DNA from: Gammaproteobacteria bacterium
GTDB lineage: Bacteria; Pseudomonadota; Gammaproteobacteria; Chromatiales; Chromatiaceae
Length of the DNA: 5,334 nt
Direction: 5' to 3'
Assembly: GCA_030594925.1 (NCBI GenBank)
Contig: JAUVEG010000112.1
Coordinates: 1 to 5,334 of the forward strand
Shown: piece after piece, positions 1 through 4,818 of the stretch
Position numbering within the stretch: position 1 is the first letter of the stretch
Layout of the letters: every line of letters starts with the position of its first letter
Program-made: the position numbers and the translations under genes
Notes under the pieces: generated by a model
What the model was told of the DNA's origin: nothing
Seen by the model: the letters and a program-made list of their open reading frames with translations, nothing else
Databases searched by the model: none

Positions 1-1418
1 TGGAAGTGCTGTTGGATCTCCTCGATGACATCGCGCTTGGCGGTTGCCGTGAAACAGGCGACGGACGGAGACGGAACCCCCTGCTGCGCCGCCATTTCAC
101 GGATAAAGCGTGAGACATAGAGATAGTCCGGCCGGAATGAATGCCCCCAGCGGGAGAGACAATGCGCTTCGTCAAATATCCAGCAGCCGATCTCGCGCTG
201 TTTGATCACCTTCCTGAAAGAGACATTGCGCAGCTGCTCCGGGGAGACATACAGGATGGCGATATCACCAAGACGAATCCTCTCGAGCACATCGCCACGC
301 TCCGGCGGTGTGAGCATTCCGTATAGCGCTGCTGCAAATGTTGATTGCGTGAGCCGGTTAAGATTATCAACCTGGTCTTTCATCAATGCCTGCAACGGCG
401 AAATGACAATGGAGAGAACCCCCAGGCGCTGATTGCGCACCAGTGCGGGCAGTTGAAAGCAGAGCGATTTGCCGCCGCCAGTCGGCAGGATCGCCAACTG
501 CGGCTCGTCATTCATGCCGCTGCGGATGATGGCTTCCTGGAGGCTGCTTCCATCTGCAGTGGACGGCTCCCTGCGGAAGTCGTCAAAGCCGAAAAAATGT
601 TGAAGTTGCCGGTGCGGATCGTGGTTGATCCGGCAATAGGAGCAGGCTGGATCGCTGCACCCCTTGTCCCGCAGGCGGCGAACGATTTTCGTGACTTCGG
701 GAAAGCGATGTCGGACCCAGGGTGGAGTAATCGAATTCGATCCCGCTATCCGCAACCATGCCAAAGCATAGGCCGCCGACTCCCGTGCCTGCAGATGCCC
801 GATTTCCAGCGCCAGGGATTGCGCAGCAGTCTGGCAGCCAAGAGCGGCGATCCGGGAAGAGAAATAGCTTGTTACTTCCTCGTCTGTAAATGGCTCGATC
901 TGCAACGCATGGAAGGGTGCAGGCATGGTTTCGGAAAACGCCCAGGCATAGAATTGAACCACATCCTTGTCACTGAACTTCAATCCTTCGATAACATCGC
1001 ACTGGTCTTGAAACAGCAATCCTGCGTTGCGGGCATCACAAACGGGATCATTCAAAGCGGTGCTGAGCAGGCGGTAGTCTTTTACCAAATGATGGTAAGG
1101 GTTTTCAGGGAAGGCGAGCGGGGAGAGGAAAAGGGTGTCAATAACCGGGAGAGTATGCAGATGAAGCACCGGAAAGCTCTTTTTGAGCAGAGGGAGGTCA
1201 TGGTCGAGAATGTTGTGGCCGAGTACATAATCGGCGTTGCGGCTAAGATCATCCAGAGCCCGAACAACATCACTCTTACCAAACCGCCCTTTGAGAAAAC
1301 GTTGCTCTTCTGCGCAAATGGCGCCAACCTTCAGAAGCTTTCCATCGGGAGTCGTCTCCAGATCCAGAAGCAGGCTCTTGTTCAATATTTTCTTACCCGT
1401 ATTCATTGCTTTGATCAT
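1..1418 (-). CDS. RecQ-family ATP-dependent DNA helicase with N-terminal DnaQ-like exonuclease domain, C-terminus cut off by window edge
   Basis: An open frame runs from 1418 to the window edge (about 472 codons); the rest lies outside. Residues ~15-140 look like a DnaQ/RNase T-type exonuclease: LDLETT gives the Asp19/Glu21 pair, GHNILDHD gives a second block (Asp72), and NDPVCDA gives the last acidic residue (Asp128). A Cys/His cluster follows (Cys254, Cys259, Cys262, then His266 and His269), probably metal binding. RecQ helicase motifs follow: Walker A LPTGGGKS (Lys317), motif Ia SPLQALMKDQ, motif II DEAHCLSRWGHSFRPDY (Asp416), and motif III FTATA. RecQ enzymes unwind DNA 3'-5' during repair; the fused exonuclease resembles the layout of eukaryotic WRN. 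An in-frame stop lies directly before the ATG at 1418; a second ATG at 1406 is equally possible, since neither has a clear Shine-Dalgarno. No frameshift was seen. RecQ-type identity is firm; the physiological role is not known from this sequence. Confidence 0.9.
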   Translation of the reverse strand, partial: MIKAMNTGKKILNKSLLLDLETTPDGKLLKVGAICAEEQRFLKGRFGKSDVVRALDDLSRNADYVLGHNILDHDLPLLKKSFPVLHLHTLPVIDTLFLSPLAFPENPYHHLVKDYRLLSTALNDPVCDARNAGLLFQDQCDVIEGLKFSDKDVVQFYAWAFSETMPAPFHALQIEPFTDEEVTSYFSSRIAALGCQTAAQSLALEIGHLQARESAAYALAWLRIAGSNSITPPWVRHRFPEVTKIVRRLRDKGCSDPACSYCRINHDPHRQLQHFFGFDDFRREPSTADGSSLQEAIIRSGMNDEPQLAILPTGGGKSLCFQLPALVRNQRLGVLSIVISPLQALMKDQVDNLNRLTQSTFAAALYGMLTPPERGDVLERIRLGDIAILYVSPEQLRNVSFRKVIKQREIGCWIFDEAHCLSRWGHSFRPDYLYVSRFIREMAAQQGVPSPSVACFTATAKRDVIEEIQQHF

Positions 1419-1437
1419 TTACAGATAAAGAAAGTGG

Positions 1438-1571
1438 ATTATTCGCTCCGCTCACCCTTCGGGCCGCCCTGTAGGCGTTCAAAGCGTAAGCGCTTTAGTC
1501 CGGCTAAAAGCATGCCGGAATGACGAGGTTTTACAAGAGGCTCAACAGTCAGAAAAAGCTGCTCGGAATGA
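1438..1571. repeat. Repeat-derived intergenic segment with two hairpins between the helicase and toxin genes
   Basis: This stretch does not read as a gene. It holds a hairpin with 6-bp arms at 1481-1496 (AAAGCG/CGCTTT, loop TAAG) and a second with 6-bp arms at 1499-1519 (TCCGGC/GCCGGA, 9-base loop). The octamer GGAATGAC lies at 1517-1524, and a one-base variant (GGAATGAT) at 1565-1572. The same octamer recurs at 2521-2528 and, inverted, at 2549-2556, so these look like remnants of one dispersed intergenic repeat family. No convincing promoter for the downstream helicase gene was found here; that gene may have a weak promoter or be read from the toxin-antitoxin promoter. Repeat family membership is inferred from the shared words, not from a genome search. 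Confidence 0.5.
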
Positions 1572-1600
1572 TACAAGTGAGATTTCAACTCCCGTATTTT

Positions 1601-2143
1601 TCAGCTTTTTGATTTTTCCGCAGCGATCGAAATCTGCTGGATTGGCAGGAACATGCTAACCGTCTGAGGCCTATCTCCGAGTGATCCTTTAACGATATTT
1701 AGTGTGCAGAATCCGAGCGTTTCATAAAAAGCCACAGCTTCCCGTTTTGCATCCACAACCACACCGACGCAACCAGTGCGTTGTTGCATTTCCAATGCAA
1801 GTTCGAGCATCGAGCGTAGTAATTGATGCCCAATACCGTATCCCTGGAAATGTTTATCGACTGCGAGTCGGGCTATTCTTAAAATCGGCAGCGGGTAAGT
1901 GGGGAATTTTTTCAGGAGGGCAACGGGACGTTTGTCAGCAGTTAATTCACCACTGCTGACAGTGACAAAACCTGTGATGTGATCGTTGTAGAGAGCGACA
2001 TAGGAAGCACCAATGAAATGCTTAAATTGGTTCTGACCGGCATAACGTTGAAAGAAACGATTCAGATCGATATTGCCGCAGTCAAATTTCGTACGGTCAT
2101 CATTCGCTTCCAGGCGGCGTATGTGGATGTCCAATTGTGTCAA
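1601..2143 (-). CDS. GNAT-family acetyltransferase toxin of a type II toxin-antitoxin module (TacT/AtaT-like)
   Basis: A 180-residue GNAT N-acetyltransferase. The N-terminus has the FDCGN..LN.F pattern (residues 20-30) seen in toxin-type GNATs. The acetyl-CoA binding block is RLAVDKHFQGYGIGHQLL (92-109), with the Q-x-x-G-x-G type pyrophosphate loop at 100-105. The late strand and helix VVVDAK...AFYETLGF (128-145) supply Tyr140 at the usual catalytic tyrosine position. Characterised members acetylate the amino group of aminoacyl-tRNA and so block translation; that is family knowledge and the tRNA target here is unknown. The gene lies directly downstream of a ribbon-helix-helix gene, as is usual. 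The only plausible start is TTG at 2143, overlapping the antitoxin stop by four bases (TTGA) and lacking a good Shine-Dalgarno, so translation is probably coupled to the antitoxin. The gene looks intact. Confidence 0.88.
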   Translation of the reverse strand: MTQLDIHIRRLEANDDRTKFDCGNIDLNRFFQRYAGQNQFKHFIGASYVALYNDHITGFVTVSSGELTADKRPVALLKKFPTYPLPILRIARLAVDKHFQGYGIGHQLLRSMLELALEMQQRTGCVGVVVDAKREAVAFYETLGFCTLNIVKGSLGDRPQTVSMFLPIQQISIAAEKSKS

Positions 2144-2406
2144 TTTCCAAATAATGCGCTGAGTGCATCCGTTGGAGGTTCTGCCGAGGTAATCCGTTCA
2201 GACAGTTGTTTGATTGCTTCGTCGCTCAACACCAACCGCGTTGGAATGATAATATCCTCGGGTAGTTCACGCAACGCCTGCAGGTGGTGTTGCAAAGCCT
2301 CTTCGATCAAAAAGGCTTTTTTGACGCCACGGCTTTTTACATACGCATCTATCTGTGCTTTAGTCTCTTCTGAGATATACGCCGAAACTTGTGTGCCTGT
2401 AGCCAT
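2140..2406 (-). CDS. Ribbon-helix-helix antitoxin of the GNAT toxin-antitoxin module
   Basis: An 88-residue protein with a ribbon-helix-helix N-terminus: a short beta strand TQVSAYI (5-11), helix A SEETKAQIDAYVKSRG (12-27), and helix B KKAFLIEEALQHHLQAL (29-45). The remaining ~43 residues, ending PTDALSALFGN, are the likely toxin-wrapping tail. Such antitoxins dimerise on DNA through the strands, repress their own operon, and neutralise the partner toxin by direct binding. The start ATG at 2406 is chosen because AGGTG (2414-2418 on the complementary strand) sits seven bases upstream. An ATG at 2412 would add two residues but would abut the Shine-Dalgarno. The gene precedes and overlaps the acetyltransferase gene by four bases. 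It does not obviously match the DUF1778 (TacA) sequence pattern, so I assign it only to the broader ribbon-helix-helix class. Confidence 0.85.
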   Translation of the reverse strand: MATGTQVSAYISEETKAQIDAYVKSRGVKKAFLIEEALQHHLQALRELPEDIIIPTRLVLSDEAIKQLSERITSAEPPTDALSALFGN

Positions 2407-2418
2407 AATCATTCACCT

Positions 2419-2434
2419 TCTACAAATTTGTAGA
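2419..2434. promoter_or_regulatory. 16-bp perfect palindrome, candidate operator for the toxin-antitoxin operon
   Basis: TCTACAAATTTGTAGA is a perfect 16-bp palindrome. It sits between the candidate -10 box (2444-2449) and the antitoxin ribosome binding site (2414-2418), where a bound ribbon-helix-helix dimer would block transcription. Ribbon-helix-helix antitoxins commonly repress their own operons at such palindromes. The palindrome is seen directly; its role as operator is inferred from its place. Confidence 0.6.
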
Positions 2435-2443
2435 TATTTATGT

Positions 2444-2473
2444 AATATAGCATATGAATGGATTATATGAAAA
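2444..2473 (-). promoter_or_regulatory. Candidate sigma70 promoter of the toxin-antitoxin operon
   Basis: On the minus strand, TTTTCA (2468-2473; 4 of 6 matches to TTGACA) and TATATT (2444-2449; 5 of 6 matches to TATAAT) are separated by an 18-bp spacer. The expected transcription start (about 2437) lies just ahead of the 16-bp palindrome, which fits autorepression. The region is very AT-rich, so other -10 choices are possible. Confidence 0.45.
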
Positions 2474-2500
2474 CTGATAGCTGGGAACCTGTCTGAGAAT

Positions 2501-2528
2501 AGGGGCCGGGCTGTAGCGAGGGAATGAC
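2501..2528. repeat. Short repeat fragment facing the larger intergenic element
   Basis: The segment ends in GGAATGAC (2521-2528), an exact inverted copy of GTCATTCC at 2549-2556, with 20 bases between. The same octamer also lies at 1517-1524. It reads as the edge of another copy of the dispersed intergenic repeat, oriented opposite to its neighbour. Confidence 0.4.
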
Positions 2529-2547
2529 CTTTTGAGTCAGATTTACG

Positions 2548-2690
2548 TGTCATTCCGAGGGAAGTGAGGTACGAAGCTTCCGCGTCCTGCTTACGCCCCT
2601 CACCTACGTCCGTGTAGGCGAACGACGGGGAATCCTGTAGCATGGAGCGCTATGGACAACGACTAAGATCTCTCCTACGTCGAGATGACA
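2548..2690. repeat. ~143-bp intergenic repeat element with imperfect terminal inverted repeats
   Basis: The element begins TGTCATTCCGAG (2548-2559) and ends GTCGAGATGACA (2679-2690); these ends are inverted copies matching at 9 of 12 positions. Inside is a hairpin with 5-bp arms CCTAC/GTAGG at 2603-2618. No coding sequence is convincing here: a short open frame across it is made of repeat words. The layout (short, non-coding, inverted ends) resembles a MITE or a REP-like intergenic repeat. It fills most of the ~290-base space between the antitoxin promoter and gmk. There is no obvious target-site duplication. The terminal similarity is seen; the element type is inferred. Confidence 0.5.
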
Positions 2691-2762
2691 AACTGCAGAC
2701 TGGAAACAGTGACGAATTAGCAAGTACTGAATAGTTACAAACCAACAGGTGCAAAGCATCAA

Positions 2763-3392
2763 ATGAACAGCGGCATACTCTTTATCGTTTCCGCGCCCTC
2801 CGGCGCAGGCAAAACATCGCTTCTTAAGGCGCTGCTTGAGAGGCGGCAGGAAGAGATTCAGCAACCGGTGCAGAAGAGGGTGTTGAGCGTTTCGCACACC
2901 ACCCGTCAGCCACGCCCGGGCGAAGTGAATGGAGAGCATTACCACTTTGTCTCTGTCGAGCAGTTTCAGCAGATGGCCGGGGAGAGGGCGTTCCTCGAAT
3001 CGGCGCAGGTATTTGACAACTTTTACGGGACCGCGGAAGCCTCTGTCAGGGAGCAGTTGGAAACGGGAAAGGATGTGATTCTCGAGATTGACTGGCAGGG
3101 CGCGCGCCAGGTGAGAGAGCGTTTTACCGATGCGGTCACGATATTTGTGGTTCCGCCTTCTGTGGAAGCATTGCGTGAGCGGTTGTCGTCACGCGGTCAG
3201 GACAGTGATGAGATCATCGAGCGGCGTATGGCTGATGCCCTGAGCGAGATGTCACATTACGATGAATATGACTACATTGTGGTCAATGATCTGTTTGAGC
3301 AGGGCGTGGATGATCTGGAGGCGGTGATGCGGGGGCAGCATCTGACCCTGAATCGGCAGCAGGCTTCAATCCCTCCGCAGCTGAAAACATAA
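2763..3392 (+). CDS. gmk: Guanylate kinase
   Basis: Guanylate kinase phosphorylates GMP (and dGMP) to GDP (dGDP) with ATP, in the cytoplasm; it is essential for GTP supply and for recycling cyclic-di-GMP and ppGpp-related pools. The 209-residue length matches bacterial Gmk. The P-loop is SAPSGAGKTS (10-19, Lys17). The GMP-binding block SHTTRQPRPGEVNGEHY (44-60) supplies Ser44, Arg48, Arg51, Glu54 and Tyr60. FLESAQVFDNFYGT (77-90) supplies Glu79 and Tyr88, and VILEIDWQGA (105-114) carries the core Asp110. The lid region RERLSSRGQDSDE follows. The ATG at 2763 has only a weak AGGTG (2747-2751) eleven bases upstream. In many gammaproteobacteria gmk is followed by rpoZ and spoT; here it is followed instead by a palindrome and convergent genes. 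All key residues are present, so it should be active. Confidence 0.97.
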   Translation: MNSGILFIVSAPSGAGKTSLLKALLERRQEEIQQPVQKRVLSVSHTTRQPRPGEVNGEHYHFVSVEQFQQMAGERAFLESAQVFDNFYGTAEASVREQLETGKDVILEIDWQGARQVRERFTDAVTIFVVPPSVEALRERLSSRGQDSDEIIERRMADALSEMSHYDEYDYIVVNDLFEQGVDDLEAVMRGQHLTLNRQQASIPPQLKT

Positions 3393-3426
3393 CTTCTCAA
3401 TAAGTCTGAGCTTTATTTGAATCTGT

Positions 3427-3530
3427 GCAGGGCTGGGATTTGCTTTTCAGGGACGCGTGAATACATCCATGTAGACTCTGCTAAAACATCCATGTTTTAG
3501 ACAGCCCTGAAAAGCAAACCCCAACCCTGC
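3427..3530. repeat. Large cruciform-forming palindromic repeat between convergent genes
   Basis: Arms at 3427-3452 and 3505-3530 pair over 26 positions with two mismatches, including 14 perfect inner pairs (3439-3452 with 3505-3518). The 52-base centre holds two further hairpins, each with a CC loop flanked by the same word (ACAT-CC-ATGT): 5-bp arms at 3462-3473 and 9-bp arms at 3481-3500. The result is a three-way junction or cruciform, the form of a dispersed intergenic palindrome. It separates gmk from the convergent glutaredoxin gene and may act as a transcription barrier in both directions, although no U-tract follows either arm, so it is not a textbook terminator. An outer 8-bp pair (3396-3403 with 3545-3552) frames it and includes the end of the glutaredoxin gene. 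Confidence 0.75.
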
Positions 3531-3544
3531 TTACCTGCACGGAG

Positions 3545-3811
3545 TTATTGAGGTTTTACCTGAAAGCCGGCGTTTGACAGCAGGGTTCTCAGACGTTTGG
3601 CGTCATAGCCCTGCAGCACTCTCTCACCGACTTTTATCAGCGGCACGGCGCGTACGCGCAGGCGCGCAAATTCTTTGGCGGCGCGCTGGTTTTTTTCGAT
3701 ATCCAGCTCCTGAAAAGGGATGCCCCACTGCTTCATGGCGGCTTTCGCCTGCCTGCAGTTCGGGCAGTTGCGGGTGGTGTAGATGGCCACGCGCGGCAGT
3801 TTTTTCCTCAT
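3545..3811 (-). CDS. Glutaredoxin-like thiol-disulfide oxidoreductase (CPNC active site)
   Basis: An 88-residue thioredoxin-fold protein of glutaredoxin size. The strand VAIYTT leads into the redox motif Cys16-Pro-Asn-Cys19. The rest follows the family pattern: helix QAKAAMKQWG, strand FQELDIE, then VRAVPLIKVGERVLQGYD (53-70) with the cis-proline at Pro57 and the Gly68-Tyr69-Asp70 turn. Such proteins reduce disulfides or protein mixed disulfides in the cytoplasm using glutathione or thioredoxin reductase; which one cannot be told here, and NrdH-like proteins are an alternative. ATG at 3811 is preferred because GAGG lies eight bases upstream; a GTG immediately before it (3814) is possible. The gene starts 30 bases after the purC stop and is probably cotranscribed with it. 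Its last codons overlap the outer arm of the intergenic palindrome. Confidence 0.85.
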   Translation of the reverse strand: MRKKLPRVAIYTTRNCPNCRQAKAAMKQWGIPFQELDIEKNQRAAKEFARLRVRAVPLIKVGERVLQGYDAKRLRTLLSNAGFQVKPQ

Positions 3812-3837
3812 CACTCAGACCTCACTCCTCAGTCCTC
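3810..3837 (-). repeat. 7-bp tandem repeats forming the purC-glutaredoxin gap and ribosome binding site
   Basis: Read on the minus strand the segment is GAGGACT, GAGGAGT, GAGGTCT, GAGTGAT: three close heptads plus a fourth diverged one whose last two bases are the AT of the start codon. The GAGG of the third unit serves as Shine-Dalgarno eight bases before ATG at 3811. The repeat period is seen directly; any effect of unit number on expression is inference. Confidence 0.65.
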
Positions 3838-3841
3838 GCTA

Positions 3842-4729
3842 CTATCTCTTTGTCAGCTGGCGTTCAGCCTGCGCATAATTTGCCGCAGTTTGATCGATCA
3901 CCTCCTGCGGCAGTTCCGGTCCGGGCGCTTTTTTGTCCCAATCAAGAGTCTCCAGGTAGTCGCGCACATACTGCTTGTCGAAACTGGGCGGGCTGATTCC
4001 TGGTTGGTACTGATCAGCAGGCCAGAAACGGGAGGAGTCGGGAGTCAGCACTTCGTCGATCAGATGCAGTACGCCGTCATCGTCCAGGCCAAATTCGAAC
4101 TTGGTATCGGCGATGATAATGCCGCGCTGCAGCGCGTACTCTGCTGCCTCGGTGTAGATCTTGAGACTCAGGTCGCGGACTTTGGCGGCAAGCTCTTCGC
4201 CGAGCAGATCAACGGTTTTGGCGTAACTGATGTTTTCATCATGTTCACCGACAGCGGCTTTCGTTGACGGGGTGTAGATTGCCTGTGGCAGTTTATCCGC
4301 AAGATTCAGTCCCTCGGGCAGGCCAATGCCGCAAACGCCGCCGCTGCGCTGGTAGTCTTTCCAGCCGGAACCGATCAGATAGCCACGCACAATGGCCTCT
4401 ACTGGAAGCGGCTTGAGTTTTTTCACGATAATGGCGCGATCACCAAGGGCGTTACGCTGAGCCTCGTCAGGGACAACGTCCGACAGAGACATGTCACTGA
4501 GATGATTGGGAATGATGTTGCCGGTGCGCTCAAACCAGAAGTTGGCGACGCGCGTCAGCACTTCACCCTTGCCGGGAATTGCCTGGGGCAGCACAACGTC
4601 AAAGGCGGAGAGACGGTCACTGGTGACGATGAGCAGGTGGCCGTCATCAATTGCGTAGATGTCACGCACCTTGCCGCGGGTCAACAGCTCAAGTTGTGGA
4701 AGCTCGGATTGGTACAGCGCCTTGCTCAT
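3842..4729 (-). CDS. purC: Phosphoribosylaminoimidazole-succinocarboxamide synthase (SAICAR synthetase)
   Basis: PurC joins aspartate to CAIR using ATP, giving SAICAR in de novo purine synthesis. The 295-residue protein is of the long form, like yeast Ade1, rather than the ~237-residue form of E. coli. The N-terminal lobe has [10 protein letters not shown] (18-27) as the nucleotide-binding loop and [12 protein letters not shown] (37-48). Family signature 1 is [17 protein letters not shown] (107-123) and signature 2 is [10 protein letters not shown] (205-214, with Asp208, Lys210 and Glu212). The substrate loop [16 protein letters not shown] (153-168) and [12 protein letters not shown] (226-237) are also intact. 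ATG at 4729 gives the expected [11 protein letters not shown] start; its Shine-Dalgarno is weak. The glutaredoxin-like gene follows after 30 bases. No PurR-type operator was recognised upstream. Confidence 0.97.
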   Translation of the reverse strand: MSKALYQSELPQLELLTRGKVRDIYAIDDGHLLIVTSDRLSAFDVVLPQAIPGKGEVLTRVANFWFERTGNIIPNHLSDMSLSDVVPDEAQRNALGDRAIIVKKLKPLPVEAIVRGYLIGSGWKDYQRSGGVCGIGLPEGLNLADKLPQAIYTPSTKAAVGEHDENISYAKTVDLLGEELAAKVRDLSLKIYTEAAEYALQRGIIIADTKFEFGLDDDGVLHLIDEVLTPDSSRFWPADQYQPGISPPSFDKQYVRDYLETLDWDKKAPGPELPQEVIDQTAANYAQAERQLTKR

Positions 4730-4761
4730 GGTCGTCTCTGTTTCACACTGGGAAATCGGGC

Positions 4762-4770
4762 ATTATAGCA
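4762..4770 (-). promoter_or_regulatory. Extended -10 promoter for purC
   Basis: On the minus strand the sequence TGCTATAAT gives a perfect TATAAT (4762-4767) with the TGn extension. No good -35 box lies at the right distance, which is usual for extended -10 promoters. The expected start (about 4755) leaves a leader of roughly 25 bases before the purC ATG. Confidence 0.65.
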
Positions 4771-4804
4771 AAGAGATGGGAATTTATTCGTGGTGTTGTT
4801 TAGG

Positions 4805-4810
4805 TATAAT
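4805..4810 (+). promoter_or_regulatory. -10 box for the DUF1249 gene, divergent from the purC promoter
   Basis: A perfect TATAAT on the plus strand ends only eight bases before the ATG at 4819. Transcription from it would start at about 4817, giving a leader of zero to two bases. The -35 is weak (TTTATT at 4783-4788, 3 of 6 matches, 16-bp spacer). The gap between the two divergent -10 boxes is 37 bases, so the two promoters overlap and may compete. Confidence 0.5.
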
Positions 4811-4818
4811 CGAAGTTA

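Noticed and set aside
345..1523. Long plus-strand open frame of 392 codons
   Set aside because: It is antisense to the exonuclease-helicase gene, whose opposite-strand frame shows ordered RecQ motifs; the plus-strand product has no recognisable motif and runs into repeat DNA.
1979..2470. Plus-strand open frame of 163 codons across the toxin-antitoxin genes
   Set aside because: It is antisense to both genes of a well-supported module and extends into the operator and promoter; no family resemblance was seen.
2413..2643. Minus-strand open frame of 76 codons upstream of the antitoxin
   Set aside because: It is composed of the intergenic repeat plus the toxin-antitoxin promoter region and covers the operator; it has no ribosome binding site or motif.
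2604..2945. Minus-strand open frame of 113 codons
   Set aside because: It overlaps the start of gmk in antisense and the intergenic repeat; it is a chance frame.
3427..3530. The palindrome as a classical rho-independent terminator
   Set aside because: The stem is long and strong, but no T-run follows either arm, and the internal double hairpin is atypical; it was reported as a repeat with possible terminator activity instead.
3810..3837. A CRISPR-like or VNTR array
   Set aside because: Only three to four 7-bp units without spacers; it is a short tandem repeat, not an array.
3574..4267. Plus-strand open frames of 140 and 125 codons
   Set aside because: Both are antisense to the glutaredoxin-like gene and purC, which have clear family motifs.
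4730..4818. PurR operator upstream of purC
   Set aside because: No segment resembling the E. coli PurR palindrome (ACGCAAACGTTTGCGT) was found.
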